Positions 36,554-44,792 of a stretch of 64,000 bases of DNA are shown here, in pieces. The number at the start of each line of letters is the position of its first letter. The first letter of the stretch is position 1. The DNA is taken from assembly GCA_046349595.1 (NCBI GenBank), contig JAXMCA010000003.1:62001-126000 (forward strand), read 5' to 3'. This stretch comes from JACRLW01 sp046349595. GTDB lineage: Bacteria; Planctomycetota; UBA1135; UBA2386. A program made the translations under genes and the position numbers. Under the pieces are notes generated by a model, which was not told the origin of the DNA, did no database searches, and was given only the letters and a program-made list of their open reading frames with translations.

Positions 36554-37128
36554 GCCGCACCTCCGAGCCCCTGCAGAGTGATGCTGGTGCCCAGGTAGTG
36601 GAAGCCGTCGCGGGCGTCGAGGAACCGGAAGTTGGTGCCGTTCTTCGAACCGGGGAAGAAGACGACGAGACGGCCTTGGATGTCGGGCTCGACCGCACGG
36701 ATCAGCAGCGACACGTGCAGGAACGGGTAGAGCGATCCGAGGCCGGTGATGGCGACGACGGTGTCCCGGTCGGCGGCATCGTCGCCCGTGCGCAGGTAGC
36801 CGCGCACATGGCCAGCGACATGGTCCTGGAACTCCGTGTCGAGCTTGATGCGCAGATCGTCCGGACACTCGAAGTAGGCGTCGCGGTACTCGTCCGCCGC
36901 CATCCACTGCGCGAACAGCGCGGTGCAGTCACAGTGTGACCATCGGTGGCCGCCACGCTCGCCGTGCTCGGTGCGCTGCTGGAACTCCGACAGACGCGCG
37001 CGCAGCACGCGCTCGTCTTCCTTCGGATAGACGACGAACACGACGCGCTGGGCGCCGGCCAGCGTGTGCTGCCACGGGCCAGCGAGGTGCCGCTCGTACT
37101 CGTCGGCGAGGTCTTCGATCCTTCCCAT
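36550..37128 (-). CDS. brxB: BREX protein BrxB (DUF1788)
   Basis: A 192-aa protein with the DUF1788 pattern: LADEYERHLAGPWQHTLAGAQRVVFVVYPKEDERVLRARL, AITGLGSLYPFLHVSLLIRAV, and RLVVFFPGSKNGTNFRFLDARDGFHYLG. Its biochemical role is unsettled, but it is a regular member of type 1 BREX. The ATG shares one base with the brxA stop (TGATG at 37,126-37,130), and its own stop overlaps brxC. Confidence 0.93.
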   Translation of the reverse strand: MGRIEDLADEYERHLAGPWQHTLAGAQRVVFVVYPKEDERVLRARLSEFQQRTEHGERGGHRWSHCDCTALFAQWMAADEYRDAYFECPDDLRIKLDTEFQDHVAGHVRGYLRTGDDAADRDTVVAITGLGSLYPFLHVSLLIRAVEPDIQGRLVVFFPGSKNGTNFRFLDARDGFHYLGTSITLQGLGGAA

Positions 37129-38033
37129 CAGCGACTCTCCATCGCGGGATCCAGCCCGGCCACGTCGATCGCCCGCACGCCACCGCCGGAGACGGCGCGC
37201 AGGAGGCCGCGCTGCTTGGCGGCCAGTGCCAGATCGAACAACTCGTCTTGCGTGACGTCGAGCACCGCAGCCCACATCGTGCGCAACAGGTAGTCACCGG
37301 CGAGTTCTTGCAGGTGACCGAGCCAGAGCGCGAATGCGGCGCTACCCGCGGTCGGACAGACCTTCTTACGGATCTTGCGTACTCGCCCTTCGAGATGGCC
37401 GGCCTGCGCCCATGAGCTCGCGGCGTTGCGCGCGATCTTGTCCAAGATCGCCGGCTTGAAGCGGGGCGGAAGCCGATCGGTGTGAGACGGCCGGTCCACC
37501 TCCTCGTCGGCGGTGAGAGCCTCGTACAAGGCGCTCCGCGACACCTCACCGCCCGGGGACAAGGGCAGCACCGCCTTCGCAGTGGCGCGCAGCAGCGGAT
37601 CGCGCGCAAGCGCGCACAGCAGCGCAAGCAGAGGCCGACCGACGCCATCGACCTCCCACAGCCGGCGCAGCACGCGGAAGACGGCAAGCTGCGGATCGAG
37701 GCCGTACAACTCGGACAGACGTTGGAGTGTGCCGCGGCGAGACGCCGCCGTGTCCTTGCCGAGGACGTTGTCTTCGAGGATCGCCTGGGAGTAGTCGTCG
37801 CGTGACGGCAGTCGGACCTGAAACAGCGACGGCAGGGCGTCGGTCGGAGGAAACAACCCGCCCTGGGAAACGGTCAGGTTCTCGCTGGCGGGAGCCTGGG
37901 CGGGAACGGCCGCTAGAAGGTCGGTCAGCTCGGAGAGCATCATCGTGCGGCTGGTGTGCGCGCCGACTGTGCCGAACCGGAGGCCAGCCTTCACCGCAGC
38001 GGCGGTCTCGGAAGGGGGGATCCAGGGCTGCAT
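37128..38033 (-). CDS. brxA: BREX protein BrxA (DUF1819)
   Basis: A 301-aa protein, first gene of the BREX operon. DUF1819-type features are ILEDNVLGKDTAASRRGTLQRL, followed by a helical winged-helix-like stretch (LAVFRVLRRLWEVDGV), and AFALWLGHLQELAGDYLLRTMWAAVLD near the C-terminus. BrxA is a small DNA-binding protein in characterised systems. At about 300 residues this one is longer than the roughly 200 residues common for type 1, the extra length lying mainly at the N-terminus. ATG at 38,033 is preceded by a promoter-like pair of boxes 6 bases upstream, which supports this start over the longer open frame. Confidence 0.85.
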   Translation of the reverse strand: MQPWIPPSETAAAVKAGLRFGTVGAHTSRTMMLSELTDLLAAVPAQAPASENLTVSQGGLFPPTDALPSLFQVRLPSRDDYSQAILEDNVLGKDTAASRRGTLQRLSELYGLDPQLAVFRVLRRLWEVDGVGRPLLALLCALARDPLLRATAKAVLPLSPGGEVSRSALYEALTADEEVDRPSHTDRLPPRFKPAILDKIARNAASSWAQAGHLEGRVRKIRKKVCPTAGSAAFALWLGHLQELAGDYLLRTMWAAVLDVTQDELFDLALAAKQRGLLRAVSGGGVRAIDVAGLDPAMESR

Positions 38034-38039
38034 GGCGAG

Positions 38040-38078
38040 GTAGTACCCTAAGCCATGCTCGCCGGCAAATTTGCCGGC
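38040..38078 (-). promoter_or_regulatory. BREX operon promoter with palindromic operator
   Basis: Read leftward: -35 TTGCCG (38,068-38,063), 17-base spacer, -10 TACTAC (38,045-38,040), then 6 bases to the brxA ATG, so the mRNA would be nearly leaderless. The -35 box lies inside a perfect 18-bp palindrome, GCCGGCAAATTTGCCGGC, at 38,061-38,078. This is the geometry of a dimeric repressor site. No BrxR/WYL-type regulator gene is present in the window, so a regulator would be encoded elsewhere or be BrxA itself. This is an inference from sequence only. Confidence 0.5.
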
Positions 38079-38742
38079 TGGGAATGGAGTACCCATCGTC
38101 GAGGCGATCATCACGTGCCCGCGCCCCGAGTTCCGTGCGCGTGGTGGCTCGAATCTCATCTGAACCACCACCCGTTGACGAGGCTTTCGACCGCGCAAGC
38201 CCGGAACCGAACGCGGTCGCGGCGCGCCCCCGAAGACCGGAATGACCGCGTCGATGGGCCGCTCCCGCAACGCACTCAACGTCACCGAGACCGAGCGCGA
38301 GCGAACTGACGCGCCAGCTCCATGGCGACGAGGGTCTTCCCCGACCACGCTTCCTTCACCTCGAACCGCGACGCGCGGATTGTCGGCCGTGGTGACCGTT
38401 CGACGCATGGCGACCGGGGAGCACACCCGAAACGCCCCCTCGCGCGAGGTGTTCGATGCCGATGAGAGGGCGGCCAAGGCCGAGCTCTTCCAGCTCGTCC
38501 AGCGCGGCGTGCCGCTGTGGACCGACGAGCGCCGCGGCACGAGGTACCTGGCCCACGCGGGCCTCCCGGTGTGGGTGACCGGAGGCGCAATACCCCCAAG
38601 AACTATTGGTGGTTATGGTCCGGCTTCGCGCACAAGTCCCGTGCTGACTGCTCGTTGCGACGAACGCAATCCGAGCGCGCGTTTGGACTCTGGGGCCGCA
38701 CGCAACCCTTCCGACGACGAGGGACGAGTCCTGATCCGATGA
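38079..38742. other. Degraded, gene-poor stretch between BREX and the Res remnant
   Basis: About 660 bases without an intact gene. The + strand at 38,407-38,600 encodes a gene-like piece (REVFDADERAAKAELFQLV, then GVPLWTDERRGTRYLAHAG), and the - strand at about 38,290-38,370 encodes another (EVKEAWSGKTLVAMELARQ). Neither can be extended or identified. This looks like the rubble of several rearranged genes. Confidence 0.45.
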
Positions 38743-39420
38743 CTCTCGCGCTCCGGTTCGCCACCTCGGCCTGCCCCCGAGTTCGCACACCTGCGCACGG
38801 CCGTCATCGACCTGTTGTCGTCGTACCACATCGAGCGCCATGTGCAGCCCGAGCGCCCGCGGCGCGGCAATCCCCTGCACAAGGAGGTTCTGCTTGGAGC
38901 CGATTTCCAGGAGCTGTGAGGCCACATCAAGGCGAGGACCACCTACCGCGTCGAGTTCGACTCCGATGAACTGATCGTCGCCGCGGCCGGTGCACTGCGG
39001 GCCATGCCTGCCCTGCAGCGACGGGCGCTGCTCGTGAACAGCGGCCGCATCCATGTCACCCGAGGCGGAGTTGGCACAAGCGCCGAGTCCGTCCGCAGGG
39101 AGGCTGCGAAGTTCGATACCTTCGCGATCCCCGACCTCCTCGGACATCTCCAGAACACGACCGATCTCACCCGCTCGACCTTGATCGAGATCCTCAGACG
39201 CAGCGGCCGACTGGCCGACGTCTTCGTCGACGCCCAAGCGTTCCTCGACCGCGCCACCTCCGCGATCCGAGGTGAACTCCATCGACTGCTGGTCGGTGGG
39301 ATCCGCTACGAGAAGCTGACGGCGGACAGCCCGGACTCCGAGTGGGAGATGACGCGCTTCGTCGACGGGGAGCTCTTCGACTACCTGAGCAGCCTGCAGG
39401 TCGATCCGCGGAAGTCGCCG
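38743..39420 (+). pseudogene. Type III restriction enzyme (Res)-like pseudogene, part upstream of the IS
   Basis: Frame +1 encodes the region before the C-terminus of a type III Res subunit: RPRRGNPLHKEVLLGADFQEL, stop, GHIKARTTYRVEFDSDELI, GALRAMPAL, FAIPDLLGHLQNTTDLTRST and HRLLVGGIRYEKL. The TGA at 38,917-38,919 sits where homologues have Trp (ELW.xIK), a one-base TGG to TGA change. The helicase part upstream is missing. The frame ends at a stop made by the inserted IS. Joining base 39,422 to 40,283 restores one frame into the downstream part. No mod (methyltransferase) gene is nearby, so the system is dead. Confidence 0.8.
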
Positions 39421-39422
39421 TA

Positions 39423-39438
39423 GAAGTCGTTTCGTAAA
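39423..39438 (+). repeat. Left terminal inverted repeat of the IS5-family element
   Basis: GAAGTCGTTTCGTAAA, pairing with the complement of 40,265-40,280 at 12 of 16 positions. Confidence 0.75.
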
Positions 39439-39445
39439 TCGTGCT

Positions 39446-40271
39446 ATGCTTTTTCCCGGATCATGGCATCAGCTGTCCATGATCCGGATCACGGATGAGC
39501 AGTGGGCTCTGATCGAACCACACCTGCCGAAGCTGCCTCGACGCAAGGATGGTCGTGGTCGCCCGTGGCGCAGCGATCGCGAGTGTCTCGAGGGCATCCT
39601 CTGGATCCTGAAGACGGGCGCGCAGTGGAAGGCGCTCCCCAAGGAGTTCCCGGGGTGCGCGACGTGTTGGCGCCGGCTGCGGATGTGGGAAGAGCACGAT
39701 GTTTGGAAGGACATCTGGCGAGCAGTGCTCGGCGCCCTCGACGAGAAGGGTCTCCTCGACTGGGAAGAGACGTTTCTCGACGCGACCTTCGTGGCCGCGA
39801 AAAAAGGGGCGACGCAGTCGGCCTCACCAAGAGGGAAAGGGATCGAAGCTTGCTGTTCTGGTCGTCGGCGAGGGTCTTCCTGTCGGAGTTCAGCTCGCCG
39901 CGGCGAACGAAGGCGAAACGTCGCTCGCGCAACCGACCGTCGAAGAAGTAGCAAGACTCGCCGGTGACGATCCGAAGTGCTGGCCCGCTCGCATCATCGC
40001 TGACAAAGGGTACGACTCCGACGAACTCCGCGCGGCGTTTGCGAGTGTCGGCATTCAGCTGCTCGCACCTCACCGCTCCAACCGCACGGCGAAGTCGCGG
40101 TCCAACGACGGCCGCTGCATGCGCCGCTACAAGAGGCGCTGGATCGTCGAGCGATTCTTCGCGTGGCTCAACGGCTTCCGCCGACTCATCGTTCGGCACG
40201 AACGTCACTCGCTGATGTACCGCGCCTTCGTTCACGTCGCCTGCGCCCTCGTCAGCATGAGGGCTTTGTGA
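39446..40271 (+). pseudogene. IS5-family DDE transposase, frameshifted
   Basis: The first frame (from 39,446) gives ITDEQWALIEPHLPKLPRR, GILWILKTGAQWKALP and LDATFVAAKKG with the first catalytic Asp. The last frame (ending 40,271) gives IIADKGYDSDELRAAF with the second Asp and WIVERFFAWLNGFRRL with the Glu, so all three DDE residues exist. Between them the protein passes through a third frame (GDAVGLTKR). Two -1 shifts are needed: one at the slippery AAAAAAGGGG (39,800-39,809), which is usual for this IS group, and one near 39,830 (AAGAGGGAAAGGG), which is not. The second shift may be a real mutation that inactivates this copy. Confidence 0.75.
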
Positions 40272-40280
40272 AACTGCTTC
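40265..40280 (-). repeat. Right terminal inverted repeat of the IS5-family element
   Basis: TTTGTGAAACTGCTTC on the + strand, the partner of the left repeat; followed by the TA target duplication. Confidence 0.75.
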
Positions 40281-40282
40281 TA

Positions 40283-40592
40283 CGAGTACATCGAGTACGA
40301 GAGCTCGGTCGAGTTGGAGTTCGCCAAGAAGCTCAACGCCCGCGCCGACATCCGGCTCTTCGTGAAGCTCCCACGCTGGTTCGTGGTCGACACGCCCGTG
40401 GGCCCCTACAACCCCGACTGGGCGATCGTGAAGCATGACTCCTCGACGGTCTACATGGTGCGCGAGACCAAGAGCACCAAGGACTTCTCGAAGCGACGCG
40501 GTGCAGAGAACGACAAGGTCCGCTGCGGCGAACGTCATTTCGAAGCACTCGGAGTGCCCTTCGATGTCGTCGTCGACGCTGACGAGGTCTGA
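40283..40592 (+). pseudogene. Type III restriction enzyme (Res)-like pseudogene, C-terminal part
   Basis: Directly after the IS the frame reads (Y)EYIEYESSVELEFAKKL, FVKLPRWFVVDTPVGPYNPDW and VYMVRETKSTKDF, ending FDVVVDADEV. This is the C-terminal nuclease domain of type III Res, with the D (in PDWAIV) and E-x-K (RETKS) residues of a PD-(D/E)XK site intact. It is separated from its upstream part only by the IS and has no start of its own except an internal ATG at 40,314. It is unlikely to be made as a useful protein. Confidence 0.82.
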
Positions 40593-40822
40593 GAGCTGTA
40601 GAGACCTTCATCCGCTCCGTTGGTCCGTCCCTCCCCGCGGGAAGCGCGACGTCCAAGTCCGCGCGGCCACAAACTCACGCTGTGCTGCTGAACTCACTGC
40701 CTCTGCACCTTCCAGTCGAAACCCGAGGTCGCGGACAGCCCCGATGGACCGGAGAGGCTCAGCAGGATGCCCTGACTCGACACACGACCGACCACGCCTA
40801 CGAGCGCAATCGATGCTACGGT

Positions 40823-41584
40823 TCAGGGCGGGTTCCCGGCCTCGACGCAGAGGCGGAGTTCGCCATCGCGCTCGAAGGTGCTGCAGTCGCGCACCAACCA
40901 ATGATGCGCATCGAAGTTCTCGCGCTTGCGCGCCACGAGAGCCTCGATCAGCAAGCCCTCATGGCGACCACCGATCCGCTCGCGGATCGCATTCAGCCAC
41001 TTGGGCTCGCCGCCGTGGTCCGCCATCACGACCGCGTTCCAGACGAGTAGCCCGTTGCGGAGCAACGCGCGCAGGGCCTCGGGCTGATCCGCGACGCCTT
41101 CCCACATCGGCCCGAGGAACTCCAGGAAGGTTCGCGAGACGCTGACTCCTGGGGCCACAGCCGGCGACGTCGCCTCGTTGGCTTCGCCTCCCGCGATCTC
41201 GCCGAGGCGACCCTGGATCTCGGACAGCCAATCGAAGCCGTCCGCCGCGATCGCCTCCTCGAGTCGTCGGACCCATTGTTCACGGACCCCGGCAGCGGGA
41301 CGCGCCGCACAGATCAGGTCGAAGAGTGCCTTCACGACTTTTTTCGTCGCGGTGCCGAGCGCCCCGGTCGAAGTATCGATGCCCGCGAACGCGGGGGAGA
41401 TCCTCTCGAGCAGGTGCACGGCGCCCTCGCCACCGAGCACGGGATCGATTCGCGCAACCGCCCGGATCTCCGCGAAGGCCTCGCGCAGCTTGGACGCCGC
41501 GAGTCTCGAACTCCGCCACCCGAACGCGTTCGGACGGATGCTCCGCGGGAAGCTCCAAGGAAGTGCAGGAACCGGGCTCGGCAT
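40823..41584 (-). CDS. Uncharacterised protein, about 250 aa
   Basis: A 253-aa protein with a basic N-terminus and a helical body: AVARIDPVLGGEGAVHLLERISPAFAGIDTSTGALG, then VREQWVRRLEEAIAADGFDWLSEIQGRLGEI. This resembles a family of hypothetical proteins that recurs in environmental bacteria, but I know no function. A -10-like TAATCT lies 9 bases before the ATG. It converges on the Res remnant and stands between it and the SEC-C gene. Coding nature is supported by codon pattern and this promoter box. Confidence 0.6.
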   Translation of the reverse strand: MPSPVPALPWSFPRSIRPNAFGWRSSRLAASKLREAFAEIRAVARIDPVLGGEGAVHLLERISPAFAGIDTSTGALGTATKKVVKALFDLICAARPAAGVREQWVRRLEEAIAADGFDWLSEIQGRLGEIAGGEANEATSPAVAPGVSVSRTFLEFLGPMWEGVADQPEALRALLRNGLLVWNAVVMADHGGEPKWLNAIRERIGGRHEGLLIEALVARKRENFDAHHWLVRDCSTFERDGELRLCVEAGNPP

Positions 41585-41593
41585 GCGGCACTC

Positions 41594-41599
41594 AGATTA
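41594..41599 (-). promoter_or_regulatory. Candidate -10 box (TAATCT) of the uncharacterised gene
   Basis: TAATCT on the - strand ends 9 bases before the ATG at 41,584, again consistent with a leaderless or very short-leader mRNA. Confidence 0.4.
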
Positions 41600-41781
41600 G
41601 GAACGTCGTCGGGCGCGCCAAGCAGGGCGCACCGACTTGCGACGCTCCTCCCACACCTGACCCCAGGTTCTATCGGGGCCGGGCGCATTGCAGATCCTGG
41701 ACTCGCAGCAAGCCCTCTTTCCGAACCTCGTCAAGCATCGTTCGCCAGCCTTCGCATTTCGACGAGCCGTCTCTTGTCGAC

Positions 41782-41787
41782 TACCAT
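41782..41787 (+). promoter_or_regulatory. Candidate -10 box (TACCAT) of the SEC-C gene
   Basis: TACCAT lies 8 bases before the ATG at 41,796, the same spacing as at the other candidate leaderless genes. Confidence 0.4.
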
Positions 41788-41795
41788 CCGCGGAC

Positions 41796-42224
41796 ATGCC
41801 GCCACCGACTCGCTCCAGCCGAAACTCCCCCTGCCCTTGCGGCAGCGGCCGCAAGTTCAAGCGCTGCCACGGGCGCCCGATGGACTCCGCCACCAAGGCC
41901 GAATCCCACGATGCCAAGGCTTCGGCGAGGCTGCTCGAACTCGCTGGCCCGTTGCTCGCGGATCCCGGCATGGACGACGCGAAGATCCGGATCCGCCTGC
42001 AGTTCACGATGATCGCATGGAACCTGGCTGTCCTCGAGGCCTCAGCAACCGACACCGCCGAACTGCGCGCGAAGATCCGCGAGATGGGAATCGAGGTAGA
42101 GATCGATGAGATGGCGAAGAAGAAGGCGTCACTGTTCCCCGACGACCTGCGCCAGCTGCTCGACGTGGAGGTGACCAGGGAGGCCGACGGCGGGCACTTC
42201 GTGCGGGTGCTGAGCGCGACCTGA
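41796..42224 (+). CDS. SEC-C zinc-binding motif protein
   Basis: A 142-aa protein that begins with the SEC-C motif SPCPCGSGRKFKRCHG (Cys13, Cys15, Cys24, His25), a zinc-binding element found at the end of SecA and in many small proteins. The rest is helical (KASARLLELAGPLLADPGMDD, RAKIREMGIEVEIDEMAKKK) without a known domain. The start is fixed by the motif lying right at the N-terminus and by the -10-like box 8 bases upstream. It lies 135 bases before the McrB-like gene on the same strand and may belong with it; its role is unknown. Confidence 0.75.
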   Translation: MPPPTRSSRNSPCPCGSGRKFKRCHGRPMDSATKAESHDAKASARLLELAGPLLADPGMDDAKIRIRLQFTMIAWNLAVLEASATDTAELRAKIREMGIEVEIDEMAKKKASLFPDDLRQLLDVEVTREADGGHFVRVLSAT

Positions 42225-42359
42225 TCGCAGTTCGTCAGTGACAGGCACCGAAGTCGTGCACTCCACTCGACTCCTCGCAATCGCCCGCGGGGGCTGAACG
42301 ACGAGTCTGCCACTGCGGATCGTTGACTAAGCACTCCGGCGGATGCTCCTATCCCGACC

Positions 42360-44792
42360 ATGAGGGGCGCAGACGCAGAAGACTACCTCGAACGACGGAC
42401 TCCGATCGTGTTCGTTGCCGACCAGAGGCCGTTCGACCTCGGGTCGTCCAGGTTCTGCCTGCTCCAGCCGCTGATGGCCGCGGATGGACGCCGGCTCGAG
42501 GATCTGATTACGCTGTTCCCGAACCGGGGCCGCGTCTGGTGGATGCTGCGAGATCGGCTGCCGGAAGTGACCCCGGGATCGCTGTGGACCTCGCGCCTGC
42601 AGCGTCCGGCGCTCGATGACGTCGGTCCCGACAAGGACCACTACCAGGCGGCGCGCGAGGAGATCGAACCGGGCGCCAAGGACTGGATCTCCATCGTCGA
42701 GTTCGACATCCCGATGCCCTCGATCGACGAGATCCTAGAGGGACGGATCCCATTCCACGGCCCGCGACCGACCAAGGAGCTGTTGCTCCGGTTCACCGAC
42801 TCGTTGGTCGGACCGTTCCGGCTGGGCGAGGTCCGCCCGGACGGCGGATTGGCCCTGAGCGCTCTGGATCTCGGCCGCGCCACGGTCCGCCGCTGCCCGG
42901 CCAAGAAGCTCGATGGCGAGCAGCGATTCGAGGTCCAGCTCGCCCAGTACTCCCGCAACTTCGACGAGCCGCCGACGCGGGCCGTCGTGACCCTCGTGCC
43001 GCGGAAGACGGCACTGGCTCTGGATGGTCGAGAGATCGACGCGAGTTCGACGGTCCAGGTGATCCGGTGGGCACTGGAACTCGCCGGCTACTCGAAGGCT
43101 CAGCAGCGGCCGATCCGGGAGGTGCTCGAGGCCGTGCCGCGAGATCGGGTCGAGCCGGCACACCAGGAACGACTGCAGCGCTTCCAGACCCTCTGCGAGC
43201 GGATCCTTGCCGGCATCGACTTCGGCGCCGAAGTCAGCAAAGCGCTGGCTCAACACGACGGTTTCCGGCCGATCCTCGATCGCCACCGAGACGAGCTCGT
43301 CGACGAGGAGGTGAGGAAGATCCTCGGCGAGCGACGACAGCAGATCGCACGCGAGACCGAGGGCGCGACCAAGGAACTCGAACGGCGGCGCCAGGAACTC
43401 AAGGACGCCGAGCTCGAGTACGACCTGATGAAGGCCGACCAGGAGAAGCGTCTCGCCGACGAGAACGCCAGTTGGATCGCCAACCTCGAGGGCCGCGAAG
43501 CCGCAGTCCGCGTTGCCGAGCAGGAACTCGAACAGCAACAGCAACGGATCGTGGTGTCCCTCGGCGAGGTCGTGTCCGAGTACCGCGATCGCGCCCAGGA
43601 GGTCCTCAAGCAGCTGCTCGTGTTCCTGCCGCTGCTGCCGAGCGCCGCCGGGGCCGCATCGACCAGGACGGGTCCAGCGGCCAACCCGAGCATCGGGCAA
43701 GGCGGATTGCTGCCGGCCTGGCTCGGGTCCAGCAAGCAGCAGGGCGAGGTGCTCGGCGACGAACGTGCGTTCCTGCAGCAGTTCCGGGACGTGGCTCAAC
43801 GCCGCGGATTCGCCTTCTCGCCGAACGACCTCGGCGCCTTCCACGTGGCGGTCAAGACCGGGGTCTGGACAGTCCTTGCGGGTGCCAGCGGGCTGGGCAA
43901 GAGCTCGCTGCCCGTGCTCTACGCCGAGGCGCTCGGCCAACGCCAGGAGCTGCTTCACGTGCCGGTTCGCCCCGATTGGCTCGACGACCGCCAGGTACTC
44001 GGAGCCTTCAATCCCCTCACCGAGCGGTTCGAATCCGCGTCGACCGGTCTGACGGAACACCTGATCTGCGCCGGAGAGGACTGGCGTCGTCAACGCGGAG
44101 GCATCTACCTGGTGGTGTTGGACGAGATGAACCTCGCACGCGTCGAACACTACTTCGCGCGGTTCCTGAGTGTGCTGGAGCGGCGCGAGGACGAGCGCAC
44201 CCTGGAGCTGTTCTCGCGGGCCCAGGAGAACCAGGGTGACCCGTTCTCGCGGCACCGCGTCCTCACCATTCCGCCGAACGTGCGCTTCGTCGGCACCGTC
44301 AACATCGACGAGTCGATCCACTTCTTCAGTCCCAAGGTGATGGACCGATGCGCAGTCGTGTCCTTGAGCCAGGGCGATCTCGACGCGGCGATCCGGCCGA
44401 CCGCGCAGGCCCGCGAACTCGGTCTGCCGGCGGTGCCGTGGAGCGTCTACGCCAGTTGGAACCGGGCGCCGGCCGCTTGCCCGGACACCGCCGTGCAACT
44501 GCTGACCCGCGCCGATGAATTGCTGCGAGGGGCACGCAGCGGGCTCGGCTACCGTTCCTTCGCCCGAGCCCGAAGCTTCGTCGCGAGCGCTCGAGGTGTG
44601 CTGACCGACGAGACCGCACTCGACTACGCGGTGTTCCAATACGTGCTGCCGAGAGTCCGCACCTTGCAGAAGGAGTCGCAGCGACTGCTCGCAGAACTCG
44701 CGAAGACCCTTCCCGCGGAACAGTTCCCTCGCTCCTCGGCGGCGATCAGCAGGATGCTCGATGGTGATGAGTACTTCCAGATCGTCTGCTGA
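42360..44792 (+). CDS. McrB-like AAA+ NTPase with coiled coil
   Basis: An 810-aa protein, much longer than classical McrB. Residues 1-300 are a novel N-terminal region. Residues of about 305-420 form a long charged coiled coil (EEVRKILGERRQQIARETEG... to RAQEVLKQLL). The C-terminal AAA+ domain has Walker A GASGLGKSSL (508-517), WLDDRQVLGAFNPL, Walker B IYLVVLDEMNLARVEHYFARFL (582-603) and NVRFVGTVNIDESIHFFSPKVMDR. The MNLAR segment after Walker B is characteristic of the McrB/MoxR-like group. It overlaps the nuclease gene downstream by 32 bases. The pair should form a type IV-like restriction complex in which this NTPase drives DNA translocation; what the N-terminus recognises is unknown. Confidence 0.87.
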   Translation: MRGADAEDYLERRTPIVFVADQRPFDLGSSRFCLLQPLMAADGRRLEDLITLFPNRGRVWWMLRDRLPEVTPGSLWTSRLQRPALDDVGPDKDHYQAAREEIEPGAKDWISIVEFDIPMPSIDEILEGRIPFHGPRPTKELLLRFTDSLVGPFRLGEVRPDGGLALSALDLGRATVRRCPAKKLDGEQRFEVQLAQYSRNFDEPPTRAVVTLVPRKTALALDGREIDASSTVQVIRWALELAGYSKAQQRPIREVLEAVPRDRVEPAHQERLQRFQTLCERILAGIDFGAEVSKALAQHDGFRPILDRHRDELVDEEVRKILGERRQQIARETEGATKELERRRQELKDAELEYDLMKADQEKRLADENASWIANLEGREAAVRVAEQELEQQQQRIVVSLGEVVSEYRDRAQEVLKQLLVFLPLLPSAAGAASTRTGPAANPSIGQGGLLPAWLGSSKQQGEVLGDERAFLQQFRDVAQRRGFAFSPNDLGAFHVAVKTGVWTVLAGASGLGKSSLPVLYAEALGQRQELLHVPVRPDWLDDRQVLGAFNPLTERFESASTGLTEHLICAGEDWRRQRGGIYLVVLDEMNLARVEHYFARFLSVLERREDERTLELFSRAQENQGDPFSRHRVLTIPPNVRFVGTVNIDESIHFFSPKVMDRCAVVSLSQGDLDAAIRPTAQARELGLPAVPWSVYASWNRAPAACPDTAVQLLTRADELLRGARSGLGYRSFARARSFVASARGVLTDETALDYAVFQYVLPRVRTLQKESQRLLAELAKTLPAEQFPRSSAAISRMLDGDEYFQIVC

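Larger units (their letters stand above)
39423..40280 (+). mobile_element. IS5-family insertion sequence (IS427-like), 858 bp
   Basis: Imperfect terminal inverted repeats are visible: left GAAGTCGTTTCGTAAA at 39,423 and right TTTGTGAAACTGCTTC ending at 40,280 (its complement GAAGCAGTTTCACAAA). The element is flanked by TA on both sides (39,421-39,422 and 40,281-40,282), the 2-bp target duplication of the IS427 group. It holds one transposase gene read in more than one frame. It splits the Res pseudogene at a point where exact removal restores the reading frame. Confidence 0.85.

Noticed and set aside
33014..36598. Open frame of 1194 codons on the + strand opposite brxC
   Set aside because: Shadow of brxC, which has Walker motifs and operon overlaps on both sides.
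42323..42355. TTGACT and TATCCC upstream of the McrB-like gene as a promoter
   Set aside because: The spacer is 21 bases, too long for a standard promoter; the -10 part alone may be used but support is weak.
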